DNA from: an uncultured Bacilli bacterium
GTDB taxonomy: Bacteria; Bacillota_I; Bacilli_A; RF39; UBA660
NCBI GenBank assembly: GCA_947589375.1
Contig: CANQAO010000029.1
Span: forward strand, 1-11,196
DNA: 11,196 nucleotides
Direction: 5' to 3'
Under the pieces are notes generated by a model. The model was not told the DNA's origin. It worked only from the letters and a program-made list of their open reading frames with translations, and did not search any database. Every line of letters starts with the position of its first letter. Position 1 is the first letter of the stretch. The position numbers and the translations under genes were made by a program. Shown one piece after another: positions 1 to 5,976 of the stretch.

Positions 1-3
1 TAT

Positions 4-42
4 AAAAATTTAGCCACCTTTGGGGGATATTGAAGGTGGCTA
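4..42 (-). terminator. Rho-independent terminator (second of a tandem pair)
   Basis: A perfect 10-bp stem (11-20 with 33-42, TAGCCACCTT/AAGGTGGCTA) encloses a 12-nt loop. On the minus strand it is followed by AATTTTTATA. Downstream on plus there is no T-run, so it works for minus-strand transcripts. It lies behind the weaker hairpin at 50-77 and would back it up for the tRNA transcript. Confidence 0.7.
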
Positions 43-49
43 GGTACAC

Positions 50-77
50 AAAAAAGAATCGATATTTATATCAATTC
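50..77 (-). terminator. Rho-independent terminator of tRNA-Trp
   Basis: Bases 56-64 pair with 69-77 with one C/A mismatch and a 4-nt loop. On the minus strand a run of six T (50-55) follows directly. It is the first good terminator after the tRNA, so the primary transcript would be only about 140 nt. A small extra hairpin (90-104, AAGGCT/AGCCTT) sits between the tRNA and this site. Confidence 0.6.
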
Positions 78-112
78 TCTATGTATTTAAAGGCTTAAAG
101 CCTTATGTTCCA

Positions 113-188
113 TGGCAGGGGAAGCAGGATTTGAACCCACGACATTCGGTTTTGGAGACCGACGTTCTACCAACTGAACTATTCCCCT
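113..188 (-). tRNA. tRNA-Trp (anticodon CCA)
   Basis: A complete 76-nt cloverleaf reads on the minus strand. The acceptor stem pairs 182-188 with 117-123. The anticodon stem is TCGGT/ACCGA around loop CTCCAAA, with anticodon CCA at 153-155. The T-arm carries GGTTCAAAT-like bases, and the 3' end GCCA is genome-encoded (113-116). A CCA rather than UCA anticodon fits UGA being a normal stop here. The gene has its own promoter (207-235) and tandem terminators, so it is a monocistronic unit. Confidence 0.97.
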
Positions 189-206
189 AATTTTGCTGGC
201 AAATTA

Positions 207-235
207 ATTATAACACATCACTTCATTTTATTCAA
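207..235 (-). promoter_or_regulatory. sigma-A-type promoter of tRNA-Trp
   Basis: On the minus strand TTGAAT (230-235) is separated by exactly 17 nt from a perfect TATAAT (207-212). The expected start is near 200, about a dozen bases before the mature tRNA 5' end at 188. Box match and spacing are both good. Confidence 0.8.
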
Positions 236-275
236 TAACTTTATTTTTTTTCATATATTATAATAAGGTGATAGA

Positions 276-704
276 ATGTCTATTATACAGTATACAAGTA
301 AAGAACGTGATTTACTGGCGCGTTTAATGAGAGCCGAAGCTGTCGGTGAGGGCGATTTAGGAATGCTGATGGTTGGAAATGTTATTGTTAATCGTGGTAT
401 TTCTAATTGCCTCACATTTACTAATACAAGAACTATTTCCGAAGTTATTTATCAAAACCCTGGAGGCTTTACGGGCATAAATAGTCCTTTGTTTTTTAGT
501 AATCCAACGACCCTAGAACAAAACTTAGCCGACCGCGTCATTAAAGGTGAATATTATCATCCAGCCACTAATGCTCTATGGTTTTATGCACCAGGACCTA
601 ATCAATCGTGCAAAACCACATGGTGGGATCAAGCTTTAGCTGGCAAATATAAAAATCATTGTTTTTATGAGCCCGCTTCCGGTGTGTGTAAAGAACTACA
701 TTAA
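276..704 (+). CDS. cwlJ: CwlJ/SleB-type cell wall hydrolase (Hydrolase_2)
   Basis: The 142-residue protein is a single Hydrolase_2 (PF07486) domain, the family of spore-cortex lytic enzymes SleB and CwlJ, which cleave cortex peptidoglycan at germination. The N-terminal family signature is clear: RAEAVGEGDLGMLMVGNVIV at 19-38, with Glu21 matching the catalytic Glu by family alignment. The C-terminal part has the typical W...HCFYEP pattern. It has no signal peptide and no peptidoglycan-binding repeats, which resembles CwlJ (about 142 aa in Bacillus) rather than secreted SleB. AAGGTG at 265-270 sets the ATG at 276. This is the only plus-strand gene; it diverges from tRNA-Trp and ends at a strong terminator (704-729). 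Hydrolase_2 proteins also occur outside spore formers, so a vegetative role is possible. Confidence 0.85.
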   Translation: MSIIQYTSKERDLLARLMRAEAVGEGDLGMLMVGNVIVNRGISNCLTFTNTRTISEVIYQNPGGFTGINSPLFFSNPTTLEQNLADRVIKGEYYHPATNALWFYAPGPNQSCKTTWWDQALAGKYKNHCFYEPASGVCKELH

Positions 705-729
705 AGAATGATAAGCATTCTTTTTTTTT
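704..729 (+). terminator. Terminator of the cwlJ-like gene
   Basis: AAGAATG (704-710) pairs with CATTCTT (716-722) around a 5-nt loop. A T-run follows to 729. The stem begins at the last base of the TAA stop codon. Confidence 0.85.
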
Positions 730-735
730 GACATT

Positions 736-757
736 AAAAAGAGGATTACTGATCCTC
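736..757 (-). terminator. Terminator of the Abi-HtrA operon
   Basis: GAGGAT (741-746) pairs with ATCCTC (752-757). On the minus strand TTTTT (736-740) follows. The hairpin overlaps the last codons and stop of the HtrA gene and faces the plus-strand terminator 7 bp away, giving a compact convergent pair. Confidence 0.7.
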
Positions 758-1828
758 TAATGCTTTACTTAGTTTTAATGTTTTGTTACTTTCCTTACCA
801 TCACGACTAATCGTTAAAGTAACTTCTTCGCCAATTTCATGCTTATATAATATATACTTAAAATGCGCTGAATTAGTTACCTTTTCATTATCGACTTTAA
901 CTATCACATCACCAGCTTTTAAACCAGCAGCATCGGCAGGTGAATTTTTTTCGACTTCGCCAAGGACAACCCCTTCATCAAGCGAATCATCTAGGCGCAT
1001 ATTATTACGATATAACATCGCTGTGTTACTAGCATCAAACATTGAAACACCAATATATGGTCTTTTGATTTTTTCACCTTTTTCTAATTTTTCAACACTA
1101 CTCATAGCTACTTCAATCGGAATGGCAAAACCCATACCTTCTATTTCCGCGGTAACTAATTTCATTGATGTAATACCAATAACTTCACCATTAATATTAA
1201 CTAGTGGCCCGCCACTATTACCAGGATTAATTGAAGCATCCGTTTGTAAAACTTCCATCATATAAGCGCCGTCACCACTATTAACAGTAATGGTTCTAGC
1301 TTCGCTAGATAAAATACCTTTAGTCACTGTGCCCATATACTGACTATCAATTGGCGTCCCTACAGTGAAGACCGTATCACCAATTTCTAATTTAGTACTA
1401 TCACCAATACTAGTAACATTGGTAACCGCTTCAGCTGGAATTTTAAGAACTGCCAAATCAGCATAGCTATCAGTTCCTAAAACAGTCGCCTCTACTTCCT
1501 CACCACTTACGGTTGTAATTTTAACTTTATCAGCTTCAGCGACAACATGATTATTAGTTAAAACATAACCATATTCACTATCTTTTTTATAAATAAAGCC
1601 CGAACCAGAACTAATCGCACGTTCACGTCTTGAAGACTCTACATAAACTACGGCATCGTAAATTTTATCCACCGCATCAGTGATGGTATTGGTTTCCTTC
1701 ACCGTTACGTTTGAATGATTACTAGTTGTTTGTACTTCTTCTTTATTACTAGTAAAATATAAAGTTCCTACTACGCCTAAGGCTGCAGCAATTAAAACAA
1801 CAAATAATATTATAATTTTTTCTCGCAT
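746..1828 (-). CDS. htrA: HtrA/DegP-like membrane-tethered serine protease with PDZ domain
   Basis: The protein has 360 residues. Residues 5-26 form an N-terminal transmembrane anchor, so the protease domain would face the outside. A trypsin-like S1C domain follows, with the triad visible as His94 (TNNHVV), Asp124 (SYADLAVLKI) and Ser205 (GNSGGPLV). A single PDZ domain spans about 257-355 (RPYIGVSM ... SPADAAGLKAGDVIVKV). HtrA enzymes degrade or refold damaged exported proteins. One PDZ and one TM is the usual Bacillota layout. AGGAGGA (1833-1839) sets the ATG. This RBS overlaps the stop codon of the upstream Abi_2 gene (gap 9 bp), so the two are co-transcribed and probably translationally coupled. 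All catalytic residues are present. Confidence 0.95.
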   Translation of the reverse strand: MREKIIILFVVLIAAALGVVGTLYFTSNKEEVQTTSNHSNVTVKETNTITDAVDKIYDAVVYVESSRRERAISSGSGFIYKKDSEYGYVLTNNHVVAEADKVKITTVSGEEVEATVLGTDSYADLAVLKIPAEAVTNVTSIGDSTKLEIGDTVFTVGTPIDSQYMGTVTKGILSSEARTITVNSGDGAYMMEVLQTDASINPGNSGGPLVNINGEVIGITSMKLVTAEIEGMGFAIPIEVAMSSVEKLEKGEKIKRPYIGVSMFDASNTAMLYRNNMRLDDSLDEGVVLGEVEKNSPADAAGLKAGDVIVKVDNEKVTNSAHFKYILYKHEIGEEVTLTISRDGKESNKTLKLSKALEDQ

Positions 1829-1837
1829 ATTTTCCTC

Positions 1838-2779
1838 CTATTTTATTCCTCTGATATCATACCAATTAGTTGGGAATCCCACTTTATTTAAAATGCTTTC
1901 AAGGGAAACGGTATCGACAATGGAATCTAACACCGTCACTTCGTATTTTAATTCACCGATTAAATCGTTAAATTCATCATCCCTCAATAATTGTTTTAAC
2001 ATAATAACTAGGCTAAATAAGTCGTTTTTTCCGTAAACATAAATATCTTCGTCTTTTTCAATGTTTAAAATCGAATGATATTTAGAATCGGGAATCATTC
2101 TTTGCGTGCGATGGTCATATAAAATATCTTCATGCGCGCAGACATTTCTAAAATTAGCCAAAATTGATAGATATATTCCTAAAGTTTCGGCATCTAAATT
2201 ATAAGCATCAGCAATATCTTGTTGATCTTCTTTTTTGAGAATGCTGTAAAATTCAGACATCGTTCCAAATGATAATACTTTAACTAAAATCCACATTGGA
2301 ATATAGCCATAATTATCAATATAGTGCATAGTCGCACTGTGTTTGCGCCCATTCACTCTTATTTGTCTTCTGACTTTATTTAAAATATCATTGACATGTC
2401 TTTGGCTTAATTTATCCTCAATAAAATTACTCGGATTTAAGTAATCTTTTTCTTTAAAACCATATTTCTTTGATTGTTGATAACTGATAATTGATTTTAT
2501 ATTATTTTCCACAATCAAAATATTTTTAAAAAAAGTATTTCGGATTTGCCGATCAAACGTAAAAACCGCATACAATTCTTTGAATTTAGTGCCTTCTAAA
2601 AATTGATTTTTATTTCCTGGGATAGTAAACATGTGACGATAACCACTGATAAAAAAATAGTTTTCTTTAAAAAGGATTTCTCTAGCTTGTTGTTCATCAT
2701 CGATGACAAGACCTCTAGCTTCTAAAATGTCTAATTGTTCATCAATTGTTTTAAATATTTTATGATCCATATTGGCCAT
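1838..2779 (-). CDS. Abi_2 family protein (AbiD/AbiF-like, HEPN motif)
   Basis: The 313-residue protein matches the Abi_2 (PF07751) pattern of lactococcal abortive-infection proteins AbiD/AbiF. The N-terminal part reads KTIDEQLDILEARGL, then FISGYRHMF (43-51). The family core follows with FDRQIRN (75-81), YIPMWILVKVLSFGTMSEFY (159-178) and FRNVCAHEDILYDHR (210-224). R211-x4-H216 (RNVCAH) is the R-x4-6-H motif of HEPN RNases; the family is thought to act by RNA cleavage on phage infection. AGGGTGATGA, 5 bases before the ATG, supports start 2779 rather than the in-frame Met4. The gene has its own extended -10 promoter and is the first gene of an operon with htrA. Its partner is unusual: Abi_2 genes are generally alone or in defence islands. 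No antitoxin-like gene is next to it. Confidence 0.9.
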   Translation of the reverse strand: MANMDHKIFKTIDEQLDILEARGLVIDDEQQAREILFKENYFFISGYRHMFTIPGNKNQFLEGTKFKELYAVFTFDRQIRNTFFKNILIVENNIKSIISYQQSKKYGFKEKDYLNPSNFIEDKLSQRHVNDILNKVRRQIRVNGRKHSATMHYIDNYGYIPMWILVKVLSFGTMSEFYSILKKEDQQDIADAYNLDAETLGIYLSILANFRNVCAHEDILYDHRTQRMIPDSKYHSILNIEKDEDIYVYGKNDLFSLVIMLKQLLRDDEFNDLIGELKYEVTVLDSIVDTVSLESILNKVGFPTNWYDIRGIK

Positions 2780-2797
2780 ATCATCACCCTACTATCC

Positions 2798-2826
2798 ATT
2801 ATAACACATTTTTATCAGTTTTGAAC
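2798..2826 (-). promoter_or_regulatory. Extended -10 promoter of the Abi_2-htrA operon
   Basis: TATAAT (2798-2803) is preceded by TG one base away (TGTTATAAT), an extended -10. The -35 is poor (TTCAAA or GTTCAA at 2820-2826, spacer 16-17). The start would be near 2791, leaving a leader of about 12 nt that is essentially the ribosome binding site. Confidence 0.6.
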
Positions 2827-3361
2827 ATTATCAACTATTAAAATATTTGACGACCGATTTTCTCACGACTTCGGCTATTTTGTCTTGATAAGAAGTTTTT
2901 TTCAGTAAATAACGTTCATTAGGGTTAGATAAAAAACCAGCTTCTAATAAAATCCCTGGTCTATTAATACGATGTTGCATATATTTGGTATTATTTTCTT
3001 TATACTTGCGACTAGTATTTAAATAGCGGCCCAATTCTTCTTGGAAAATAGCGGCAATTTTCACATTTTCAGGATTAATATTATCATAATAAACTTGAGC
3101 GCCATACCATGACTCGGCATCAGAAGCATTGAGGTGGACCGAAATAAACATATCACAGCCCGATTTATTAATGATATTAGCTCTTCTAGATAAATCGCTA
3201 CGTTTACGATGATAAGCATTATTAACCGATAAATCATAATCGTCATAACGCGTTAAATATACTGTCGCACCATCGTTTTTTAAGGCTTTCATAATTCGGC
3301 GGCTTAATTGTAAATTTAAATCAGATTCTTTAACATTTGTATAATAAGCACCACTATCCGC

Positions 3362-3467
3362 TCCACCGTGTGCAGGAATAGGAAAAGTCCAAAAATATCA
3401 TTATACCTTAAACTCTTGTATTTACTTACCAAAATAGTCATTTCTTCTATTTTTGGATTTAACCGAT
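3362..3467 (-). other. 106-bp extra segment inside the amidase gene
   Basis: The expected reading HGG-ADSGA is split: HGG is encoded before the segment (CATGGAGGT) and again at its other end (CACGGTGGA), with only third-position differences. The segment holds a TAA at 3459-3461, a TGA further on, and a perfect 10-bp inverted repeat. On the minus strand it also contains TATAAT within TTTAAGGTATAATG, which could act as a -10 for the downstream half. It does not recur elsewhere in this window. Confidence 0.5.
3388..3457. repeat. Inverted repeat within the amidase-interrupting segment
   Basis: TCCAAAAATA (3388-3397) and TATTTTTGGA (3448-3457) are perfect reverse complements with 50 bp between. 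Partial pairing continues outwards (AAAAG versus TTTAA). This looks like a mini-element with short terminal repeats or a long-range RNA hairpin; no transposase is present. Confidence 0.55.
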
Positions 3468-3654
3468 ACCTCCATGTCCGGGGTCTAAATAAATAACTCT
3501 AGTTAAAAGTGGCAATTTTTTATTTTGGGCACTTACAAAATTAAAAGCACATAGTAAAAGTGCGAAAACAAAAAATATACCGATTTTATAGCTTTTCATC
3601 CAATCACCTATATAAGTATATGTTTTTAGCCCTTTTAAATTATTAAAAGTAACA

Positions 3655-3679
3655 GAAAAAGGCTTTTATTTAGCCTTTT
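3655..3679 (-). terminator. Terminator of the small exported protein operon
   Basis: AAAAGGCT (3657-3664) pairs with AGCCTTTT (3672-3679) around a 7-nt loop. On the minus strand the descending arm ends in a T-run. It overlaps the stop codon at 3678-3680 and separates this operon from the amidase remnant. Confidence 0.7.
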
Positions 3680-4091
3680 AATCCTCCTTTTCGGCGGTAA
3701 CCTTCATCGTGCCAGTAGCACCTTTTTTACTTACTGTAACTTGAAGAATATATTCGCCAGCTGCTAATTCATATTTATGTGAATCTTTACCTTTAAAGGT
3801 TTGATGCACTAAAGATTTATTCTTGGTATCTTTTTTGGCAAACACTTCTACCTCTAAAGTGCCTTTATCTGATAAATTGGATTTGATATTTAATTTTTGA
3901 CCATCTTTAATAGTAATATAACCAAAACCTCCAGCTCCTGTACTGGCATTTTTAAGGGTGATAACAACATTATCTTCCTTTTTATTATCTAAAGCAAATG
4001 AAGAGGCGTTATAATTTATTAATACCGCTCCTATAATAAAGGCAATTACGATAATCACGGCGGTGACTAATAAAATAATTTTATTTTTCAT
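3678..4091 (-). CDS. Small membrane-anchored exported protein, unknown function
   Basis: The 137-residue protein is not recognised as a named family. Residues 5-27 form one strongly hydrophobic segment after MKNK, acting as a signal anchor or uncleaved signal peptide. The rest (about 40-137) is hydrophilic and lysine-rich with alternating beta-strand patterns: VVITLKN, GYITIKDGQKLNI, LEVEVFAKK, then YELAAGEYILQVTVSKKGATG. This resembles small extracellular beta-sandwich domains, for example pre-peptidase C-terminal-like folds, but the resemblance is only general. The RBS AAGGAGA sets the ATG. It is the second gene of an operon, 21 bp after the small membrane protein, and ends in its own terminator. 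The pair probably works at the envelope. Confidence 0.75.
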   Translation of the reverse strand: MKNKIILLVTAVIIVIAFIIGAVLINYNASSFALDNKKEDNVVITLKNASTGAGGFGYITIKDGQKLNIKSNLSDKGTLEVEVFAKKDTKNKSLVHQTFKGKDSHKYELAAGEYILQVTVSKKGATGTMKVTAEKED

Positions 4092-4112
4092 CTTCGTTTC
4101 TCCTTATATATT

Positions 4113-4286
4113 TTATTTTTTCATTTTAATTCTAATGAATTCGATAATAGCAAACACAAGCCAGAAACAACCGCCTGATATTGCAAAAGTAGTTATGTCA
4201 GTTTTTTCAATTAAGCCGGCAAAAAACCAAATTGCTGCCACACACATCCATAAAGCTACTTCATATTTTTCAAAAAACTTATTCAT
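4113..4286 (-). CDS. Small two-helix membrane protein, unknown function
   Basis: A 57-residue protein with two hydrophobic segments, VALWMCVAAIWFFAGLI and TFAISGGCFWLVFAIIEFI, joined by a short charged turn and ending RIKMKK. That suits a hairpin in the membrane with both ends inside. The frame could start at 4301, but GGGAGGAG lies inside those first codons and is correctly spaced for the ATG at 4286, which decides the start. It is the first gene of the operon with the exported protein at 3678-4091. No family recognised. Confidence 0.7.
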   Translation of the reverse strand: MNKFFEKYEVALWMCVAAIWFFAGLIEKTDITTFAISGGCFWLVFAIIEFIRIKMKK

Positions 4287-4343
4287 CTTTTCTCCTCCCA
4301 TTATTATTTTATGTGTTAGCGCTTAGGACATAATGTTATTTTT

Positions 4344-4400
4344 TTATCTTTCTTGTTTAATTAATAATGGTGATATTTTCATAATACGTTTTGCTAACAT
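4344..4400 (-). CDS. Possible 18-residue leader peptide
   Basis: A tiny frame (MLAKRIMKISPLLIKQER, stop TAA) starts 4 nt after AAGAGG (4405-4410), just downstream of the predicted start of transcription (about 4420) and about 60 nt before the next gene. It is basic and could be a regulatory leader peptide. No attenuator hairpin is evident after it, so it may be chance. Confidence 0.3.
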   Translation of the reverse strand: MLAKRIMKISPLLIKQER

Positions 4401-4425
4401 ATAACCTCTTACTAACTACATTTAT

Positions 4426-4454
4426 ATTATAACTAATTGGGTTAGTTAAGTCAA
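4426..4454 (-). promoter_or_regulatory. Near-consensus promoter of the small membrane protein operon
   Basis: On the minus strand TTGACT (4449-4454) is separated by 17 nt from a perfect TATAAT (4426-4431). This is the best-matching promoter in the window. The long leader to 4286 (about 130 nt) contains a possible short peptide frame. Confidence 0.8.
4431..4447. promoter_or_regulatory. Palindrome in the promoter spacer, candidate operator
   Basis: AACTAA-ttggg-TTAGTT fills nearly the whole space between -35 and -10. A repressor binding there would block polymerase. A related half-site (ACTAACTA) lies just downstream at about 4411-4418. No regulator gene is nearby to match it. Confidence 0.4.
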
Positions 4455-4469
4455 TAAACAATAAAGCAG

Positions 4470-4493
4470 AAAAAAACGCTATTTTAAGCGTTT
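4470..4493 (-). terminator. Terminator of the surface protein-sortase unit
   Basis: AAACGCT (4474-4480) pairs with AGCGTTT (4487-4493) around a 6-nt loop. On the minus strand TTTT follows. It overlaps the last codons of the sortase gene. Confidence 0.8.
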
Positions 4494-4999
4494 AGATAAC
4501 CAATATATACTGTTTGCATATTGGTGTTTTTTTTGCATGTTATTAATGTAAGTGTTTGTTTCGTTTTGTCTCGTTTAATAGTTACATAACCAGTTTTTAA
4601 AACATCGTATATATCTTTAATGATATATTTATATCGTTTATTTTTATAATGGATATAGGCTATATCATTAATTTTTAATTTGTCTAAATTTTTAAAATAA
4701 CTAATTGATGAATTACCACTATGCGACGCTAAAATTAAATTGCCATTCCCTTCGGGCATAGATGAACCACTAATAACTTCAATATTCTTATTAACATCAT
4801 TTTTTATTTTATCATTAGGATAAAATTCTTGTTTTAAATTAATAAGTGGTATTTCTAAAATGGGGTTTTTATGATTTTCCAATTGAATCGCCGGCGTAAT
4901 ACTTATGGTAACAGCGGCGACTAATGAAGTTAATTTAGTTAAACCTATACTTATCATATGTGGTTGTCCATTTGACATTAAAGTGTTTAGTGTCTTCAA
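4484..4999 (-). CDS. Sortase (class A/D-like transpeptidase), start uncertain
   Basis: Sortases cut LPXTG-like signals and join surface proteins to the cell wall. Residues 20-40 are a hydrophobic membrane segment. The fold follows with ILEIPLINLKQEFYPN (47-62), LILASHSGNSSISYFKNLDK (88-107, catalytic His93) and TLTLITC (149-155, nucleophile Cys155). The usual third residue, an Arg in the strand after Cys, appears to be Gln162 (MQTVYIGYL). The open frame begins at a TTG; ATGs lie at 4978 and 4957, but none has a clear ribosome binding site. All candidate starts fall inside the preceding surface protein gene, overlapping it by up to 65 nt. Either expression depends on tight coupling, or the junction is a deletion or frameshift. 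The protein core itself looks intact. Confidence 0.8.
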   Translation of the reverse strand: MKTLNTLMSNGQPHMISIGLTKLTSLVAAVTISITPAIQLENHKNPILEIPLINLKQEFYPNDKIKNDVNKNIEVISGSSMPEGNGNLILASHSGNSSISYFKNLDKLKINDIAYIHYKNKRYKYIIKDIYDVLKTGYVTIKRDKTKQTLTLITCKKNTNMQTVYIGYLNA

Positions 5000-5816
5000 A
5001 AGCCGTACTAGGAACTTTAACTATTTCTTCTGGTTCTTTATAGTTTTTAAGCTTAATTTTTATCTCTTCAGGGTTAGATATTCTTAAGGCTGCCAGTTGT
5101 TGTGAGCCGGCTTTATTATAAATAAGTAAGGTTTTTTTATCATATATTTTTTGTTTTAAAGATATTTCTTCCTCTTCTTGTTCTTCATTATTAAAAGTTA
5201 TTTTAATCTTATTACCTTGAACTTCAATATCATGATAGGCACTATCATTAATTTCATAGTTGGTTAAAACTTTATTAGCATCTTCAATTTCAATGGTTTC
5301 TCCAACTTTGCCTTGAATTACTTCATCAGCAAATGAAGGTATTTTATCGTTTTGATTAATTAAATTAAGAATCTCATTTTTTTCTGTTTCCACATCAATG
5401 ACAGAGCCACCATTGTCTTTTTCAGTTGTCCATTTTATATCGACCTTTTTAACAGTTTTCCATATCAGCTCTTGCGTCGCAATATAATACTTATCTGTTT
5501 GATGGCCAGGATATTCATATCCATAATAACCTAACTTTTCAATGTACTTTTGTTTTTCTTTAGAAAGTGAAGACACTGACCAATCTCTAAAGGCATCATA
5601 ATATTTAGTATTTATGTCCTTTCCAGGTTCTATACAATAAGCCAGTCTACCATCTAATATAAACATCGTTACATGATTAGATTCAAATTTTCCATCAACT
5701 GTTAAATTAAAATAAATATTGTTTAATCTTTTGTAAGAAATATCATCAGCACTGACGTAACTAAAACCAAACCCAAATAAACAAACACTTAGAATAACCA
5801 ACAAAAATTTTTTCAT
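4935..5816 (-). CDS. Thioester-domain surface protein, C-terminal anchor missing
   Basis: The 293-residue protein has a signal peptide (1-23, cut after VSA). A thioester (TED) domain follows: AYCIEPGKDI carries Cys61 and LGYYGYEYPGHQTDKYYIAT is followed by Gln115 (TQELIWK). Cys61 and Gln115 would form the internal thioester that lets Gram-positive adhesins bond covalently to host molecules. A beta-rich region with an acidic EEQEEEE patch follows, then EEIVKVPSTA (263-272), an LPXTG-like sorting core. Only 21 residues remain after it, without a hydrophobic segment or basic tail, so the protein could not be wall-anchored as read. Removing one T from the TTTT run at 4998-5001 would carry the frame into the sortase. 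AGGGAGG sets the ATG at 5816. Confidence 0.85.
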   Translation of the reverse strand: MKKFLLVILSVCLFGFGFSYVSADDISYKRLNNIYFNLTVDGKFESNHVTMFILDGRLAYCIEPGKDINTKYYDAFRDWSVSSLSKEKQKYIEKLGYYGYEYPGHQTDKYYIATQELIWKTVKKVDIKWTTEKDNGGSVIDVETEKNEILNLINQNDKIPSFADEVIQGKVGETIEIEDANKVLTNYEINDSAYHDIEVQGNKIKITFNNEEQEEEEISLKQKIYDKKTLLIYNKAGSQQLAALRISNPEEIKIKLKNYKEPEEIVKVPSTAFEDTKHFNVKWTTTYDKYRFN

Positions 5817-5849
5817 TTTTCCTCCCTTCTAGCCCCTTCATATAAAACA

Positions 5850-5884
5850 TACCCTAAAAGTACCCCAAATTCCTTCTTTTTTTC
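5850..5884 (-). repeat. 35-bp intergenic motif, copy A (upstream of thioester protein)
   Basis: On plus: TACCCTA, ten variable bases, then AAATTCCTTCTTTTTTTC. Copy B at 7159-7193 has TACCCTA, ten different bases, then TAATTCCTTCTTTTTTTC. Spacing is identical and the second block matches at 17 of 18 positions. AAATTTT..CAAAA follows in both. Read on minus, this copy lies 34-68 bp upstream of the thioester gene start and gives GGAATT-16 nt-TATGTT, so it may be part of a promoter. Confidence 0.55.
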
Positions 5885-5946
5885 CGAAATTTTCAAAATT
5901 TCCTTTTTTGCACTTTTTTTCATGCGAATTTCCCGTTTTTGCATAT

Positions 5947-5976
5947 AAAAACTAACAAATTTTTAATTTGTTAGTT
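5947..5976 (-). terminator. Terminator of the YhcG-like gene
   Basis: An 11-bp stem (5950-5960 with 5966-5976, AACTAACAAAT/ATTTGTTAGTT) with a 5-nt loop overlaps the stop codon. On the minus strand a short T stretch (TTTATAT) follows. Confidence 0.65.

Larger units (their letters stand above)
2831..3599 (-). pseudogene. cwlD: CwlD-like N-acetylmuramoyl-L-alanine amidase, interrupted
   Basis: The first part (3459-3599, 46 codons, RBS AGGTGAT) has a signal/anchor segment, then VIYLDPGHGGIG and a TAA. The second part runs in another frame from about 3370 to 2831. It reads PAHGGADSGAYYTNVKESDL, then a 153-codon segment from the Met at 3292 with FISVHLNA (His53) and LLEAGFLSNPNE (catalytic Glu117). 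Together these are the Amidase_3 (PF01520) zinc ligands and catalytic Glu. The SDLSRRANIINKSG, WYGAQVYY and RPGILLEAGFLSNP stretches resemble CwlD, which prepares spore-cortex muramic lactam. About 106 extra bases (3362-3467) separate the halves and shift the frame by one, so no intact enzyme is expected. The part from 3292 alone lacks the first zinc His and Glu. Either a pseudogene or an assembly error. Confidence 0.8.

Noticed and set aside
259..264. TATAAT just before the cwlJ-like start as its -10 box
   Set aside because: It abuts the ribosome binding site at 265-270, so the transcript would start after the RBS.
783..1265. 160-codon plus-strand open frame
   Set aside because: It lies antisense to the HtrA protease gene, has no ribosome binding site and gives a serine-rich, low-complexity translation typical of a shadow frame.
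3388..3457. Self-splicing intron in the amidase gene
   Set aside because: About 106 bp is far too short for a group I or II intron and no conserved intron core is visible.
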